From Dipteronia dyeriana (taxonomy: Eukaryota; Streptophyta; Magnoliopsida; Sapindales; Sapindaceae): a DNA stretch of 64,000 bases. The DNA lies in contig CM065298.1 of assembly GCA_032871835.1 (NCBI GenBank), positions 93,681,891 through 93,745,890 of the forward strand. The letters run 5' to 3'. A program made the translations under genes and the position numbers. Each line of letters starts with the position of its first letter. The stretch's first letter is position 1. The notes under the pieces were generated by a model. The model was not told the DNA's origin. It was given only the letters and a program-made list of their open reading frames with translations, and did not search any database. Below, one piece after another: positions 1 through 10,026 of the stretch.

Positions 1-214
1 AAGGCATATGTCTTATAGTCTATGATAAATTGAGTTTGTAACACATGCAAGTTGTTATCATCATTGACTTTGTTTGAACAAGCATATCTTTATTAAGTTG
101 ATTTTAATTGTTTTTGGTTAATAAAATTGTGATATAAGCTATCTAGAGGGACATACATAAGTTTGTTTCAAGGGAATGAAAAAGGTGTACTAACCAATTT
201 ACGACCCCTCTAGG

Positions 215-597
215 TTAGCTTTAGGCAAAACCGTGTTTGTATTTTCAGTGTTGCTCTGCCTGAATATAGCCTGCAATAACTCCATGGTTTCGAATGTTGT
301 AGTCATTGCCTCGTGCTTGGTGACAAGCACATTTTTCATGCTGACTAACATATATATCCAGACTTTCTTATCACCTAAGACTCATTTCTGGTTTGCCGCA
401 CGAACATTTTGTGTGGCATCGACAGCAGGCTCTGGAGGACATTCCTCTGTAAACACGAATTTTAGGTCTTTTGTTACCAAGATTGCGTTAATGTGATTTC
501 TCCACTTACTATAATTTTCTCCGGTTAATTTGTCATTGGTGAGGATTTGTAAAAGTGTAGAGGACATTGCTGAAAAAATATAAATAATAGATTTCAT
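215..597 (-). pseudogene. Copia gag N-terminal remnant
   Basis: On the minus strand the segment starting at 597 encodes 71 residues that read as the start of a plant Ty1/Copia Gag: LTGENYSKWR near residue 24, then the segment around residues 46-59 (LKFVFTEECPPEPA). Gag packages the retrotransposon RNA. After a stop at 382-384 the same frame carries on with recognisable Gag-like residues (VSMKNVLVTKHEAM) down to about 230, so the gene is broken by at least one stop. No protease, integrase or RT follows within the window. It lies downstream of a Copia leader and PBS on the same strand. Family assignment is by recognition of the Gag motif; the lineage is uncertain. Confidence 0.75.
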
Positions 598-2560
598 TCA
601 TCTCATGCATTCACTACATGTAAATGTTTAGAATAAAATTAAATATGATGTATGAATATGTTTAATGAACAAGAAATAAACCCTAAAAATTGTTGCTACT
701 CCATGATAATCCAATATACCATAAGCAAGTGTCGCCTTAGGGTCGGTCAAATACTTGCATGTTGGACCGAGACATTATCAGTCAAATGATATACCAGAAT
801 AACTCTTATTCTTATATAATCTAACCATCGTTTGTTTCAGTCAATATCATAATAAACCAATTTTATTAAATCCTTTGTGAATGTAACCCATCATTTCAAA
901 TCTCATGAACTTAACTTGAGAATTGCCGCATTAGGGTCAGTCAATCCCATAATACATCCAAAAATCCTATTCTTTAGAAAGTCAACCTTGTTTTTGACTC
1001 TTACGGAGAACTTCCTTAGGGAGATGAAAACAAAGCCGTCTCGAGACCTCACTTAAATCCCACAGTGTTAAACTAATGAAGGGGACTGCGAGACATATTG
1101 TAATATATCCCTCTCCCATTCACTATTTTCCAGTTATGGTTTTCATCTTTTAATGCACCTAGATTATACTAAGATATAATGGCTAATGCAAATCTAAGTG
1201 CCTAGAGACTTTTAGTGAGTTAATGGAATTTTATTCTAATAACAAATTATTAAACTATTCGATTTTTTAACAATTAAAAAATCTAGTTTATTAATCTAAT
1301 TCTAATCTATATTAGCTGATTTACTAAGAATAAAATTAATAATGTGATTTACCAAGTTTTAACTATTAAAACTGAAACACATTATTCAGTCCGATTATCA
1401 TTAGGGTCTTAATTAGATTAATCCTAATAATTTATAAGAGGATCTTACTAATAGCCAATTATATGATTTGCTAATTTTATTAATCATATTAAAAAAATAA
1501 AACACATAATTTAATAGGCTATTATGCATGACATTTAATAAAATGCATGTGTAGGCATTGCTAATAAATACGGCATGTGTAGGCATGACAATACTTTAAT
1601 TATCACATAATAAAAGCATACATGAATTGACTAAGTACGATGAGTTTATGTAACTTAATTTTTTTTATCTAATTACAAAAATTATCTAAGGCATTCCTTG
1701 GTTTTCTTGTAATTACAAAATCTTCAAGTCCTTCTGCGTCTTTCCAAATCAAGTCCAACTTGATTTATTTTAATGGATCCATCTCATGGATTAAATCCTT
1801 TAAACTCAAGTGTTACTCTAACACTTTTTGGAGGACCCGAAATTTCCCAAAAAATAGCCCAATCATGCTTGCATGCACGCAGCCCTAGCGCCTACAAATG
1901 TGCAACCCTAGCGCATCATGCGCATGGCCGCATTCAAGTACATGGTCGTGTTGCAGCACTTGCGAATTTAGTGCACACGGTAGCCTTGGGCCGAACCAAG
2001 CATGTGCGGCACAACCTTGCACTGTGCCAAGCGCGAACGACACAACCATGCATTGCGCCAAGTGCATGCAGCAGCGTTGCTTGCACGAAGCACGCACAAC
2101 TGTTGCTATATGCGCAAAGCGCACATACCAGAGCTGCTTGCGTGAAGCACGCATAGCTGCTCCTGCATGTGTAAAGGGTACGCAACAGCTGCCGCTTGTG
2201 CCTTGCTCGAAGGCACGGTTACTGCTCGTGCCTTTTGCGCACGATTGCCGTTTGTGTGTCCAACACACGCCCGACTCCTTCATCTTTTCAAATCGTCTTC
2301 ATTCCGTCGATTTACATTAATAAATTACAGCCCATCAATAATTTTTTTTTACAACCCAAAATTATTATTACATCCGAAAAACAATATTATAATTAATATT
2401 CAAAACCCAAAAATATTATTACATCCTAAGAACCCACTGTACCATACAATTAACGATCATCAATGCTTTAAAAAAAACATCATAATTTTATAGTGCATAC
2501 AAATATATACATGCAATTAAACAAGAAGAAAGAACTAATTATTTGAATATATCGTACTAG
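598..2560 (-). other. Copia 5' untranslated leader (minus strand)
   Basis: No credible gene is seen here. The stretch lies between the Gag start (597) and a PBS-like site (2561-2575), both on the minus strand, so it is best read as the long leader of the same Copia. The part around 1000-1060 resembles leaders I associate with plant Copia elements; that is an impression, not a database result. About 1200-1760 is very AT-rich with nothing recognisable, and 1860-2270 holds a GC-rich repeat listed separately. Confidence 0.45.
1860..2270. repeat. GC-rich imperfect tandem repeats
   Basis: About 400 bases of high GC inside an otherwise AT-rich leader. Motifs such as gaagcacgca and ttgctt recur. Two successive units beginning gcttgcacgaagcacgca (about 2089) and gcttgcgtgaagcacgca (about 2138) suggest an imperfect period of roughly 50-57 bases. 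All three plus-strand frames and two minus-strand frames stay open here because of the base composition. The predicted proteins (rich in Ala, Cys and His) match nothing I recognise, so I do not call a gene. Confidence 0.5.
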
Positions 2561-2575
2561 GGCTTTGATACAAAT
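2561..2575 (-). other. Primer binding site of minus-strand Copia
   Basis: Read on the minus strand the site is tttgtatcaaagcc, close to the tggtatcagagc complement of initiator tRNA-Met that primes most plant Copia elements. It directly abuts the presumed LTR edge (tgtaagtcc at 2576), where a PBS should sit. Three or so mismatches show decay. Confidence 0.55.
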
Positions 2576-3342
2576 TGTAAGTCCTAGTTTTTATTAGAGT
2601 CGCACATTGGAAGAAATTTTAAGCTTTTAAAACAAATATTAAAGCGACTAAATAAACCTGTACGATATATAAGAATAAATTAAAGGTAGGATTCATAATC
2701 ATACCTTAAGGCTAAATCCTTCCTCTTTATTTTTTCTCTTCTTGTTTTGCTTTCCGATTTGTACCACCAGATCTTTCTCGCTATCTCATGTGTTCCAACA
2801 ACTACGTGTGGGCACGTCATCGAGTTCAGGAGGTTGTATGGAGGTAGAAGAAAGACACAAAAGAAACCCTTGCTTTGTGTATGAAGAATTCGGCCACCTT
2901 TGAAAACCTAGAAGCAAAAACCTTTTTTTTTTCTTTATGGCCGCACCTCTCTCTTGTTTCTTTCCTTTGTTTTTTGTGTAGTGTTTTCGACGTACTACTC
3001 AATTACATTAATTGAGTGTTTTATTAGGTTTCCAATTACTTGATTAGATTGAATAGATTTTAAAATATCAAATATTTAAAAACCTAGTATCAATTATCTT
3101 GTTTTTTAAATATCTAATATTAAAAACAAAAATCATGATATCTTATATTTGTTTTTGAAACCGTGATAGGGCTACAAGTGACCTATATTAAATATAGTTT
3201 TTAATCTCGTTTAATTCAGTGTTTTTACTGTGACTTGAACTCGTGACCTGCTAAAGATCAAATAATCATTTTTTTTATATCTTTGCTTTGGTCTTGGTTC
3301 GAACCCTTAACCTCATGATCGGTAAATTAATGTACCTATTTT
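2576..3342 (-). repeat. Presumed LTR of minus-strand Copia
   Basis: Starts with tg right after the PBS-like site. The far edge is not defined: no partner LTR is in the window and no target duplication was found. LINE coding sequence begins at about 3343, which limits it to at most ~770 bases. AT-rich; no coding content seen. Confidence 0.4.
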
Positions 3343-3344
3343 AG

Positions 3345-5300
3345 GGGTGTGATCAAGAAGGATTTTATGGCTTTTGCTTCCGGTTTCCACAAATATGGTT
3401 CCATTGTTGAGGATTTGAACAACATATACCTTTATTACTCTCATTCCTAAATGTGCAAACCCGAAAATCATGAGGGACTTCAAACGTATTAGTTTAGTGG
3501 GGTCCATGTACAAAATTTTGGCTAAGGTCTTGGCTAATTGGCTAAGGAGGGTTATGGACTCAGTTATTGTGGAAGCTCAAATTAGGGGTGGGCGTTTTCG
3601 GGTTGGGTTGGGTTGGGTTGAAATTTTTTCAACCCAACCCAACCCAATGTAAAATTTAACCCAACCCAACCCAATATTTATCTGGTTGAGTTGGGTTGGG
3701 TTGGGTTGATCGGGTTGGGCTTTTTAAGCCCAATAGAAAAAAAAAATTGAATTCAAATTTTGTTATATCAAAATTCAAATTTAAAATAAATTTTCACCAT
3801 AATTTCATATCACATAGAGTTTAGATTTCTTAAAAGCATCAAAATCAAATCACAACATAAAATATAAATTGTTTAAATATCTATTGCATAATTTTGAAAT
3901 AAAAATATAACAAGTTATCTAATTTGGAAAGTTTTTATCTAAGTCTCCTATCAATTTTACAATTATAATTGCTTCATCGAATATCTCGTAGTTGGATAAT
4001 CTATTATTTACTTCAACCAACATAATAGTTTGAGTTTATATACAATTGTTAGACTTTTTTCTACCAAATTCTTAATCAAATCCTAAGAGGATTTAAAGTA
4101 TAATTAAGGATGTGTCAATTAATGAAAAAGATGAAGACAATATAATTGCATGTTTTAACAAATGTAATTAATACAAAAGATGAAGACAATATAGTTGCAT
4201 GTTTTAATAAATGTATTATATATTTATGGTATAAAATATTTAAAAATATGTATTTATATTTATAATTTATAATATTATCAATGGTGCATGAGTAAATTTT
4301 TTACATATTTTAAAAAATGAGATTTCATAATAGATCTAATAATAAATAAAATTATTTAATTTATTTTTTATTATTAATGTCGGGTTGTCGGGTTGGGTTG
4401 GGTTATATTTTATTAACCCAACCCAACCGAATCTTAAAAGCAACCCAAACCAATCTAACCGGGTTGGGTCGAGTTGGTCAGGATAGGTTGGGTTGGCGGG
4501 TTGGTGCCCACCCCTAGCTCAAATGACGTTTGTGGAAAAATGATAGATTGTCAATAGCTTTGTCACAGCGGAAGAAATAATTCACTCTTGGAAACGACAT
4601 AAGGTAAGAGGGTCTATTGTCTATGACAATGTGGACAATGGTTTTTTGGACTCTATGATGGAAAGTATAGGTTTTGGGCTAAAATGGATGCAGTGGATTC
4701 ACTATTGCATCTTTACCCCGAAGCTTTCAGTTCTGGTCAATGGTAGTCCTACTCCAGAGTTTGGCTTATAGAGAGGTATTCATCAAGGTGACCCGTTGTC
4801 TCCTTTCCTTTTCAATTTGGTGATTGAAGGTTTGAATTGCTTACTCTAAAGGGCTTACGAGTTGATGGCGATCAAAGGTTTGAATTTCTTACTCTAAAGG
4901 GCATATGAGTTGAACTTGGTTAAAAGGGTTTATTTTTTGTAAGTTGTTGGTACACATCTCTTATTTACAATTCGTTGACGACACTATACTTTTTTTTAGG
5001 ACCCATATTGGAGTTCCTTCTAGATTCTAAGAGAATTTTGAGGTGTTTTGAGTTAGCTTCGGGTCTAAAAATCAATTTCAACAAATCCTACATTGTCAGA
5101 GTGGGTAAGGTAGGAAATGAGGAGGTTAATTGAGTGAGTAGGTTTAATTGTAAGAAAGACACTCTCCTTATCATTTATTTAGGCTTTTCGTTGGGTGGAA
5201 GACCGAGTTCTATGAGTTTTTGGAAGCTGATCTTAATGTGTATTGAAAAAATATTAGCCATATAGAAGATGAGGTTCTTAAGCAAAGGGGTAGATTAGTT
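3345..5300 (+). pseudogene. LINE reverse transcriptase domain (broken)
   Basis: Before the hAT insertion the reading is IKKDFMAFASGFHKYGS, a frameshift, then [20 protein letters not shown], the conserved palm entry of plant LINE RTs. After the insertion (from 4517) come the VTAEEIIHSWKRHK-like motif, MQWIHYCIFTPKLSVLVNGS, then RGIHQGDPLSPFLFN, the fingers/palm block. An FVDDTI motif at 4971-4988 is the F/YxDD catalytic core. Weak similarity carries on through LASGLKINFNKS near 5070. In-frame stops are frequent. RT would copy LINE RNA at the nicked target. The identification rests on several ordered motifs, not on one. Confidence 0.85.
3583..4516. mobile_element. Non-autonomous hAT element, 934 bp
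   Basis: Terminal inverted repeats taggggtgggcg (left) and tgcccaccccta (right) match at 11 of 12 positions. A perfect 8-bp target duplication, gctcaaat, flanks it at 3575-3582 and 4517-4524; 8 bp is typical for hAT. Subterminal regions are packed with gggttggg on the left and its complement on both sides, while the centre is AT-rich and non-coding. It encodes no transposase, so it would depend on an autonomous hAT elsewhere. It sits inside LINE RT sequence, so it is younger than the LINE. Confidence 0.93.
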
Positions 5301-5999
5301 TTAATCAAATCAATAATTTTGAACATTCCAACATACTTTATTTCAATTTTCAAGATTTCACTAGGCATGTCCTGCTTGATTGAGAAAGTCCAACAAAGTT
5401 TAATTTAGGGAGATGGCATTGTTAAGGAAAAAATTCAACTTGTTTTTAGGATTCAGTTTGTAATCGAAAGAGCTTAGGGCCTGGGTATTGGTAGAATCTC
5501 CCACAAGAACATTAGCTTGTTGGCCAAATGGGTGTGGAAAATTGTCATCGAAGTTTCTTCGTTCTAGATGAAGGTTGTATGTGCAAAATATGGTATTGAT
5601 TCTAATAAGCTTTTATGGGATTGGAAGGGTCTTGCCAATTCCTCCAGTTCTGTAAAGCCCTTTGGTAGTCTTTTTGCTTATGATTCTAGTTCAGCCAAAG
5701 TCCTAAATGAAGGCTTTAAGATTTTTTTGGCAATGACACCTTAGCAAGATTATGTGTTGATATCAAAAGTGAGTCTCCCTATTAGAATGAGGTATTTCCC
5801 TTATTTTTGTATTGGCTTGCACAAAGAAGGGTTCCATTTTCGAGTTTGGTAAATGGATAAGTAATACGTGGAGGTAGGAGGTCCTGTTAAGGAGATAGTT
5901 CTTTGATTGAGAGGTTTTACAAAGGAGATTTTTATTTTTTTAGAGTATCCCCATTCATAATCTGATTCAAGATTCTTTGGTTTGGTCTTTCAGTCCCAA

Positions 6000-6921
6000 A
6001 GGCCTTTTTTCTGTTAGTTCTTTTGATTAATGTCTTGAAGATTCCAGTTTGGAAGTCTCTCCCGCTTCTTGCATGGACCGTAATTTTGTCCTAGCAAAGA
6101 ATATGCCCTCTTAAAGTGGAAGTTTTCGTTTGAAAACTTCTTAGAGGGAGAGTGGCTGTCAATGAGGTGATGTTTTGGTGTGGTTTAGGGACTCAAATAA
6201 GAGATGAGTGTAAGCTGTGCAATTCTGACCTTGAATCTATAGACCATCTTTTTTTTACGTTATGGTTGGATTTGGGAGTTATGGACCAATTGTTTGGGGT
6301 GGTGGGATATTGTCTGCATCCCGAATGTGTCTCCAGCTGATTGGTTCTTGGGTTAGTCTGGCCTCTGTCCATTGGCTTGTAGTGTTAGAGCTTGGAAAGC
6401 TTTGTTTTGTGTTATGGTGTTGTTGATATGGTAAGCAAGAAACCATGTCATGTTCAAAGGGAAGGTGCCGAGTCTTTCTCACTTTGTGGACACAATCAAG
6501 TTCAAAGTCGTATGGTGGTTCAAGCACTATAGAAATGGTTGTGTTGGGCCTATCTCCCACATCCTTCTTGACATTAAGGAGAGATGTGAGGATTCTATTA
6601 CTGTTAGGAATCACAAAGTTGAAGCTTGGTCTTTCTTCCTTATATGATACCCCATTTTTCAACATGGATGGGTCAGCTAGGGGTTCCATAAGCTTAGCTG
6701 GTATTGGTGGAACGTTCAAGGATTCAAAAAGGGAAGTCTTATGTCTATTCTTTTTTTTTAATATGAACGCATGATGTCATTTCGATTGAGGTGATGACCA
6801 TTCCTAGGGCTTGCAACTTTGTGCTTCCAAGACAATTCTGCCCAGTTAGGATATTGTTATCATTAGTGATTTTAAGACAATGGTTTCTTGGGTCAACAAT
6901 GAAAGTTTCGGTAGTCTCAAG
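6000..6921 (+). pseudogene. LINE zinc-binding and RNase H domains, proximal part
   Basis: From about 6000 the translation runs FSVSSFDECLEDSSLEVS, then KVEVFVWKLLRGR, CGLGTQIRDECKLCNSDLES and IDHLFFT. This Trp/Cys/His pattern is the zf-RVT domain found behind plant LINE RTs. At about 6660 FNMDGSARGS starts the RNase H domain, with the first catalytic Asp in MDGSARG, followed by AGIGGTF. DNGFLGQQ (SKTMVSWVNNES in a neighbouring frame) near 6860-6905 is the next block. The domain is then cut by the solo LTR at 6922. Several stops and frame changes. Confidence 0.8.
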
Positions 6922-7807
6922 TGTTAGATATGGCTTGAATTTCTAATGGCTACCAAATGGGATTCAACCAATGTGAAAACTTCCTAGAGACGTGGGATAC
7001 GTTTGGAAATAGGAGATCGAGTTTGAAGGAGGTTTGAAGACCGAAGAACTGAAGAAAACGAAATCTGGTAGGTACTGCGGTCTGGACCACAGTACAGACA
7101 CATGCACAGACCGCGGCACAGGGAGAGGTAGAACGTCTGTGAGTTTGTGTGGCGCGGACCGCAGCGGAGGCAAGTGCACCAACCACGGTACTCGGAGTGG
7201 TGGACGACAGCGATACATGTGGTGAAGAGCGTGGGTGGCCAACCACGACCCGAATCGCATCAATGGTGGATTTTGCCCAAATAGGAATGTTGCATGAAAT
7301 AGGAAAGGTGTTTTCTTCTAGAAGTTCTTGTGTTAATCAGATTAGAAAAGTCCTGTGCTTAAAAGAATAGGATTTCTTTTAAACAAGAAGACTTGTCATA
7401 AATAGGAAATAGTATTTATATGGAACAAGTAATTCTTGTACATTTAGGAGTAGGATTTCCTTTTATGTTAAAATCCTTGTAGTTCATATAAATAGACCCT
7501 AATAGCTAGACTATTAGGTGGTGGAGTAAATTAGCAAATATAGAGAGATCTCAAGAGAGCATTGGGTGTAATTGGGTTTGGGGTATTTTAGAGAGAGAAT
7601 CCTGAGAGTGTGGTTGTAATAATTTATCACATAGCGGATTATTTCTCTTATCGTCCTGACGGCTGTGGTTTTTTCCCGATTTAGGTTTCCACGTAAAAAC
7701 TTCTTGTGTTGTGTGATTGGATTCAATCTCTTCATCTTAATTCTTTATTTTGCTATTGTTTGTTTGTGTTCTATCTAGCAATGCTTCCGAGTAAAATTCC
7801 GCCAACA
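6922..7807 (+). mobile_element. Solo LTR, 886 bp, inserted in LINE RNase H
   Basis: Begins tgttag and ends ccaaca, an inverted TG...CA pair as expected for an LTR. It is flanked by the perfect 5-bp duplication tcaag (6917-6921 and 7808-7812). Removing it and one duplication restores LINE reading (NESFGSLK then HVNTIYDIHYF). A TATA-like tataaatagaccc lies near 7488, and a tttccacgtaaaa motif near 7690 is shared with the LTRs of the two Tat-type Gypsy elements. No internal region or partner LTR is present, so it probably arose by recombination between two LTRs. The superfamily is not certain. The open frames at 6950-7263 look like chance. Confidence 0.9.
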
Positions 7808-7812
7808 TCAAG

Positions 7813-7965
7813 CATGTCAACACAATCTACGACATTCACTATTTTTTAAAGGTCCTTGGAAACATCAAGGTTGTTCACAAGTCTCGGACTGCCAATTTTT
7901 AGGCGGCCTTGCTAATAATGGTTTCATTATGAGTGGGGATTTTGTGGATTAAGAAGTTCTCAACT
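7813..7965 (+). pseudogene. LINE RNase H domain, distal part
   Basis: Reads VNTIYDIHYFLKVLGNIKVV followed by HKSRTANF, the C-terminal block of the RNase H of plant LINEs, where the His of HKSRTAN and a following Asp are conserved. A stop comes straight after HKSRTANF. It continues the domain split by the solo LTR. Sequence from about 7966 to 8130 looks like a LINE 3' UTR but has no recognisable end. Confidence 0.75.
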
Positions 7966-8138
7966 AGGTATTTTCTGCTTCTTGTGTTAGTTTGCTGTTT
8001 TTCTGGTTTGTTTTCTTCGTTTTGTTGATGGTTTTGTTTGGGTTGGTCGTGCCCCTGTTTTCGGTGTTGCTTCTTTGCATAGGTTGTTGTTCCAAAGTCT
8101 TTATCAAATTAATTAGATTCTTAGACAAATAATGTTTG

Positions 8139-8296
8139 GGTACTGATTTGTCAGTACCTAAAATACTGACCCCACTAGGGGGAGTTTAGCACATGACTCA
8201 ATTTGTGAGATAAATGTAAAAAGTAAAAGAAAAAAGACCATGTGTTACACTACCATTGATGGGTTCAGTATTTTGGGTGTTGACCAATCAATATCC
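8139..8296. mobile_element. Small MITE, about 158 bp
   Basis: The left end gggtactgatttgtcagtac and the right end, read in reverse as ggatattgattggtcaacac, are inverted and diverged; both then continue into a shared cc(t/c)aaaatactga block. Arms are about 35 bases with no coding content. A target duplication is not clear, so the superfamily is open. Confidence 0.6.
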
Positions 8297-8394
8297 TAGC
8301 ATTATTCTTATTGGATGACAATTATATCTGTAGCTTAAAATTTTCAGGTTTAGATTTTGCATTAATAAATAGGGTTCATTTTTTGTATGACATT

Positions 8395-9130
8395 TTTTTT
8401 TCAAGGCCATTGGTGGAAAAGTCACCAAGCTAATAATTCTTATGGAAATAACATCAATTAATGTGTTCTACAAAAATTGGCCATTTATGTTTTTACTTTT
8501 TATATTTATTCCCTTCTCTCTCTTTCTTCCTCTCTCCTCTGTTTTTTTTCAAAGACCTTCATTGATGGATTATTGGAGGTCGAACAAACCTCCAATGGAG
8601 GTCATCAGAATGGTCGATTCCATTAGAGATCGTTTTGACGACCTTCAGCCTCCATTGGAGGTTTTCGAAACTACCTTCATTAAAAAAATTTCTAAAAATA
8701 AATCTCGGGTAGCTTGTAATAAGTCTTGGGTAGCTGGAAATAAACCTCAGGTATCTGGAAATAAGTCTCAAGTATCTGACAATAAGTCATGGGTGACCTA
8801 CCCGAGAATTATTACCAAGACTTATTTCCAGATTTGTTTTTTTATCTTCTTCTTCATCGACCACCAATGAAGGATGAGGTCATTTCGACCACCAATAGAT
8901 ATCTTTTTGACCTCCATTTGAGGTATGTGCGACCTCCATTCAATGGAGGTCTTTGATAAAAAAAACCAGAGGAGAGAGAGGAAGAAAGAAAGAGAGAGAA
9001 ATTTAAAAAGTAAAAGGAAGAGTAAAGAATAAGTGATGGTATTTTAGTCTCACCACATACTTTGATGCTAAAAAACATAGAATTAATAACTTGATGATAT
9101 TCCCACAAAACCAAACCCATTTGGTGCTAT
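8395..9130. mobile_element. Long inverted-repeat (foldback or MULE-like) element
   Basis: The left arm (about 8410-8600) and right arm (about 8930-9115) are inverted copies. The left arm reads tttttacttttt, a pyrimidine run of ctctctttcttcctctctcc, tttttttcaaagacc, then ttcattgatgga; the right arm has the complement in the reverse order. Similarity extends outward more weakly (agctaataattc against agttattaattc). Several cctccattggagg palindromes are inside. The 142-codon open frame at 8442-8870 falls within the arm and the tandem repeat, so I do not treat it as a gene. Outer edges are approximate; no target duplication was established. Confidence 0.6.
8704..8794 (+). repeat. 21-bp tandem repeat, about 4.3 copies
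   Basis: Consensus close to ctcgggtagctggaaataagt. Four full units start at 8704, 8725, 8746 and 8767, followed by a partial unit catgggt. It lies at the centre of the inverted-repeat element. Because 21 is a multiple of three, it keeps a frame open through repeated Ser/Asn/Lys codons. Confidence 0.85.
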
Positions 9131-9240
9131 TTTCCCCTATTCCCTCTAATAAATATGGGTATTATAAACCTAGAATAATATTATAATATCCAAAGTATAT
9201 ACTTGTCGAAAACCATATAATGTTGCAAATGTGTTGTACT

Positions 9241-9242
<2 letters not shown>

Positions 9243-9275
<33 letters not shown>

Positions 9276-9407
9276 TATCTATATATATCTAGATCATGTA
9301 TTTTTTTTAAAGCTTTTGCCATTGTTAGGATTCGAACCACTGACTTGGGAGTCATTTACCTAAACCCTAAACTCGTCCATCTACCAGCTGAGCTACGCCC
9401 TTAGGAG
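9243..9407 (-). mobile_element. tRNA-derived SINE (copy 1)
   Basis: On the minus strand it starts with a tRNA-like head: tagctcagctggtag (box A, 9381-9395) and ggttcgaatcc (box B, 9328-9338), spaced as in a pol III promoter. It continues through a short tRNA-unrelated body and ends in a 29-A tail (29 T on the plus strand, 9243-9271). There is no acceptor-stem pairing and the anticodon arm is abnormal, so this is a SINE and not a tRNA gene. A second, older copy is at 31245-31354. No clear target duplication was found. Confidence 0.85.
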
Positions 9408-9468
9408 CATGCCTTTTACATAGTTAACACATAATTTATGTAGTGATCAGTGATCACATACCACATCA

Positions 9469-10010
9469 TGTTGGAAAATTCCATCATATGGGGCCACACA
9501 TGTAAATATTAAATGTGTTGTGCTATCTTTTGGTTAAGCCTAAATTAAAATGATCTAATTAAGATTTAAAGCATTAAGACTTAAGGGTATAATTGTTATG
9601 GAATTAATGTGTAAATACCAGAGTGCTATTTCTAATTTGATGAGGGGCCGAATTAGAAATAACAAAACATATAATAATCTGATTATATATATATATGGTT
9701 ATGGTCCCCAAATTACACGATACTTTTGTTTTGTCTGTATCCCCATTAACAGAGTAAAATAGAACATTGTAGGGTTCAAGAAAGGTCGTGATAATTTGGA
9801 AGATCACAACCCGTTCACAAACCTTCGACAATGGATTCAGGTACGTTTCCGCTTTCTCCTATATCACTTTTCTCTAGAATTGACATGGGGTAGTATTATA
9901 TGTTTAGGGTTTGATTAAGTAAGATATAGAAACATGTTCGGTTAAGTTTTCAGATTAGTTATGAGCCTACACATGTTGTTTTTTTTTTGTCTTTATCGAA
10001 TTCCCTTACA
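9469..10010 (+). repeat. 5' LTR of Copia, 542 bp
   Basis: Starts tgttggaaaattcc and ends cccttaca. The same sequence reappears at 15277 and, after the Gypsy insertion, from 30701 to 31196. The shared terminal sequence and the flanking catca duplication set both edges. Confidence 0.95.
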
Positions 10011-10011
10011 A

Positions 10012-10026
10012 GTGGTCTCAGAGCCA
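10012..10026 (+). other. Copia primer binding site
   Basis: gtggtctcagagcca directly follows the LTR end. It is near the tggtatcagagc complement of initiator tRNA-Met used by plant Copia elements. Confidence 0.8.

Larger units (their letters stand above)
3343..8060 (+). mobile_element. Degenerate plant LINE (L1-type), interrupted twice
   Basis: Conceptual translation, moving between frames, follows a plant non-LTR retrotransposon ORF2 in order: RT fingers and palm, thumb, zinc-binding domain (zf-RVT) and a C-terminal RNase H. It begins mid-RT, so the endonuclease half is missing (5' truncation or loss to the neighbouring Copia). Removing two insertions, 3583-4516 (hAT) and 6922-7807 (solo LTR), joins the reading exactly at the target duplications. 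Many stops and frameshifts make it inactive. The 3' end is not clear: RNase H ends near 7965 and no poly(A) tail is obvious, so the end is approximate. Confidence 0.85.

Noticed and set aside
1773..2320. Several long overlapping open frames on both strands
   Set aside because: They arise from the GC-rich repeat block; the proteins are Cys/Ala/His-rich, match no family I know and overlap each other on both strands.
3250..3342. Another SINE (ggttcgaaccc near 3297)
   Set aside because: A lone box B-like string without box A or an A tail.
6950..7263. Two ~100-codon frames on the minus strand
   Set aside because: They lie inside the solo LTR and have no recognisable domain.
8442..8870. 142-codon open frame
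   Set aside because: It covers the pyrimidine-rich inverted-repeat arm and the 21-bp repeat; the product is low-complexity.
9320..9407. tRNA gene on the minus strand
   Set aside because: Box A and B are good, but there is no acceptor-stem pairing, the anticodon arm is abnormal and a long A tail follows, so it is a SINE.
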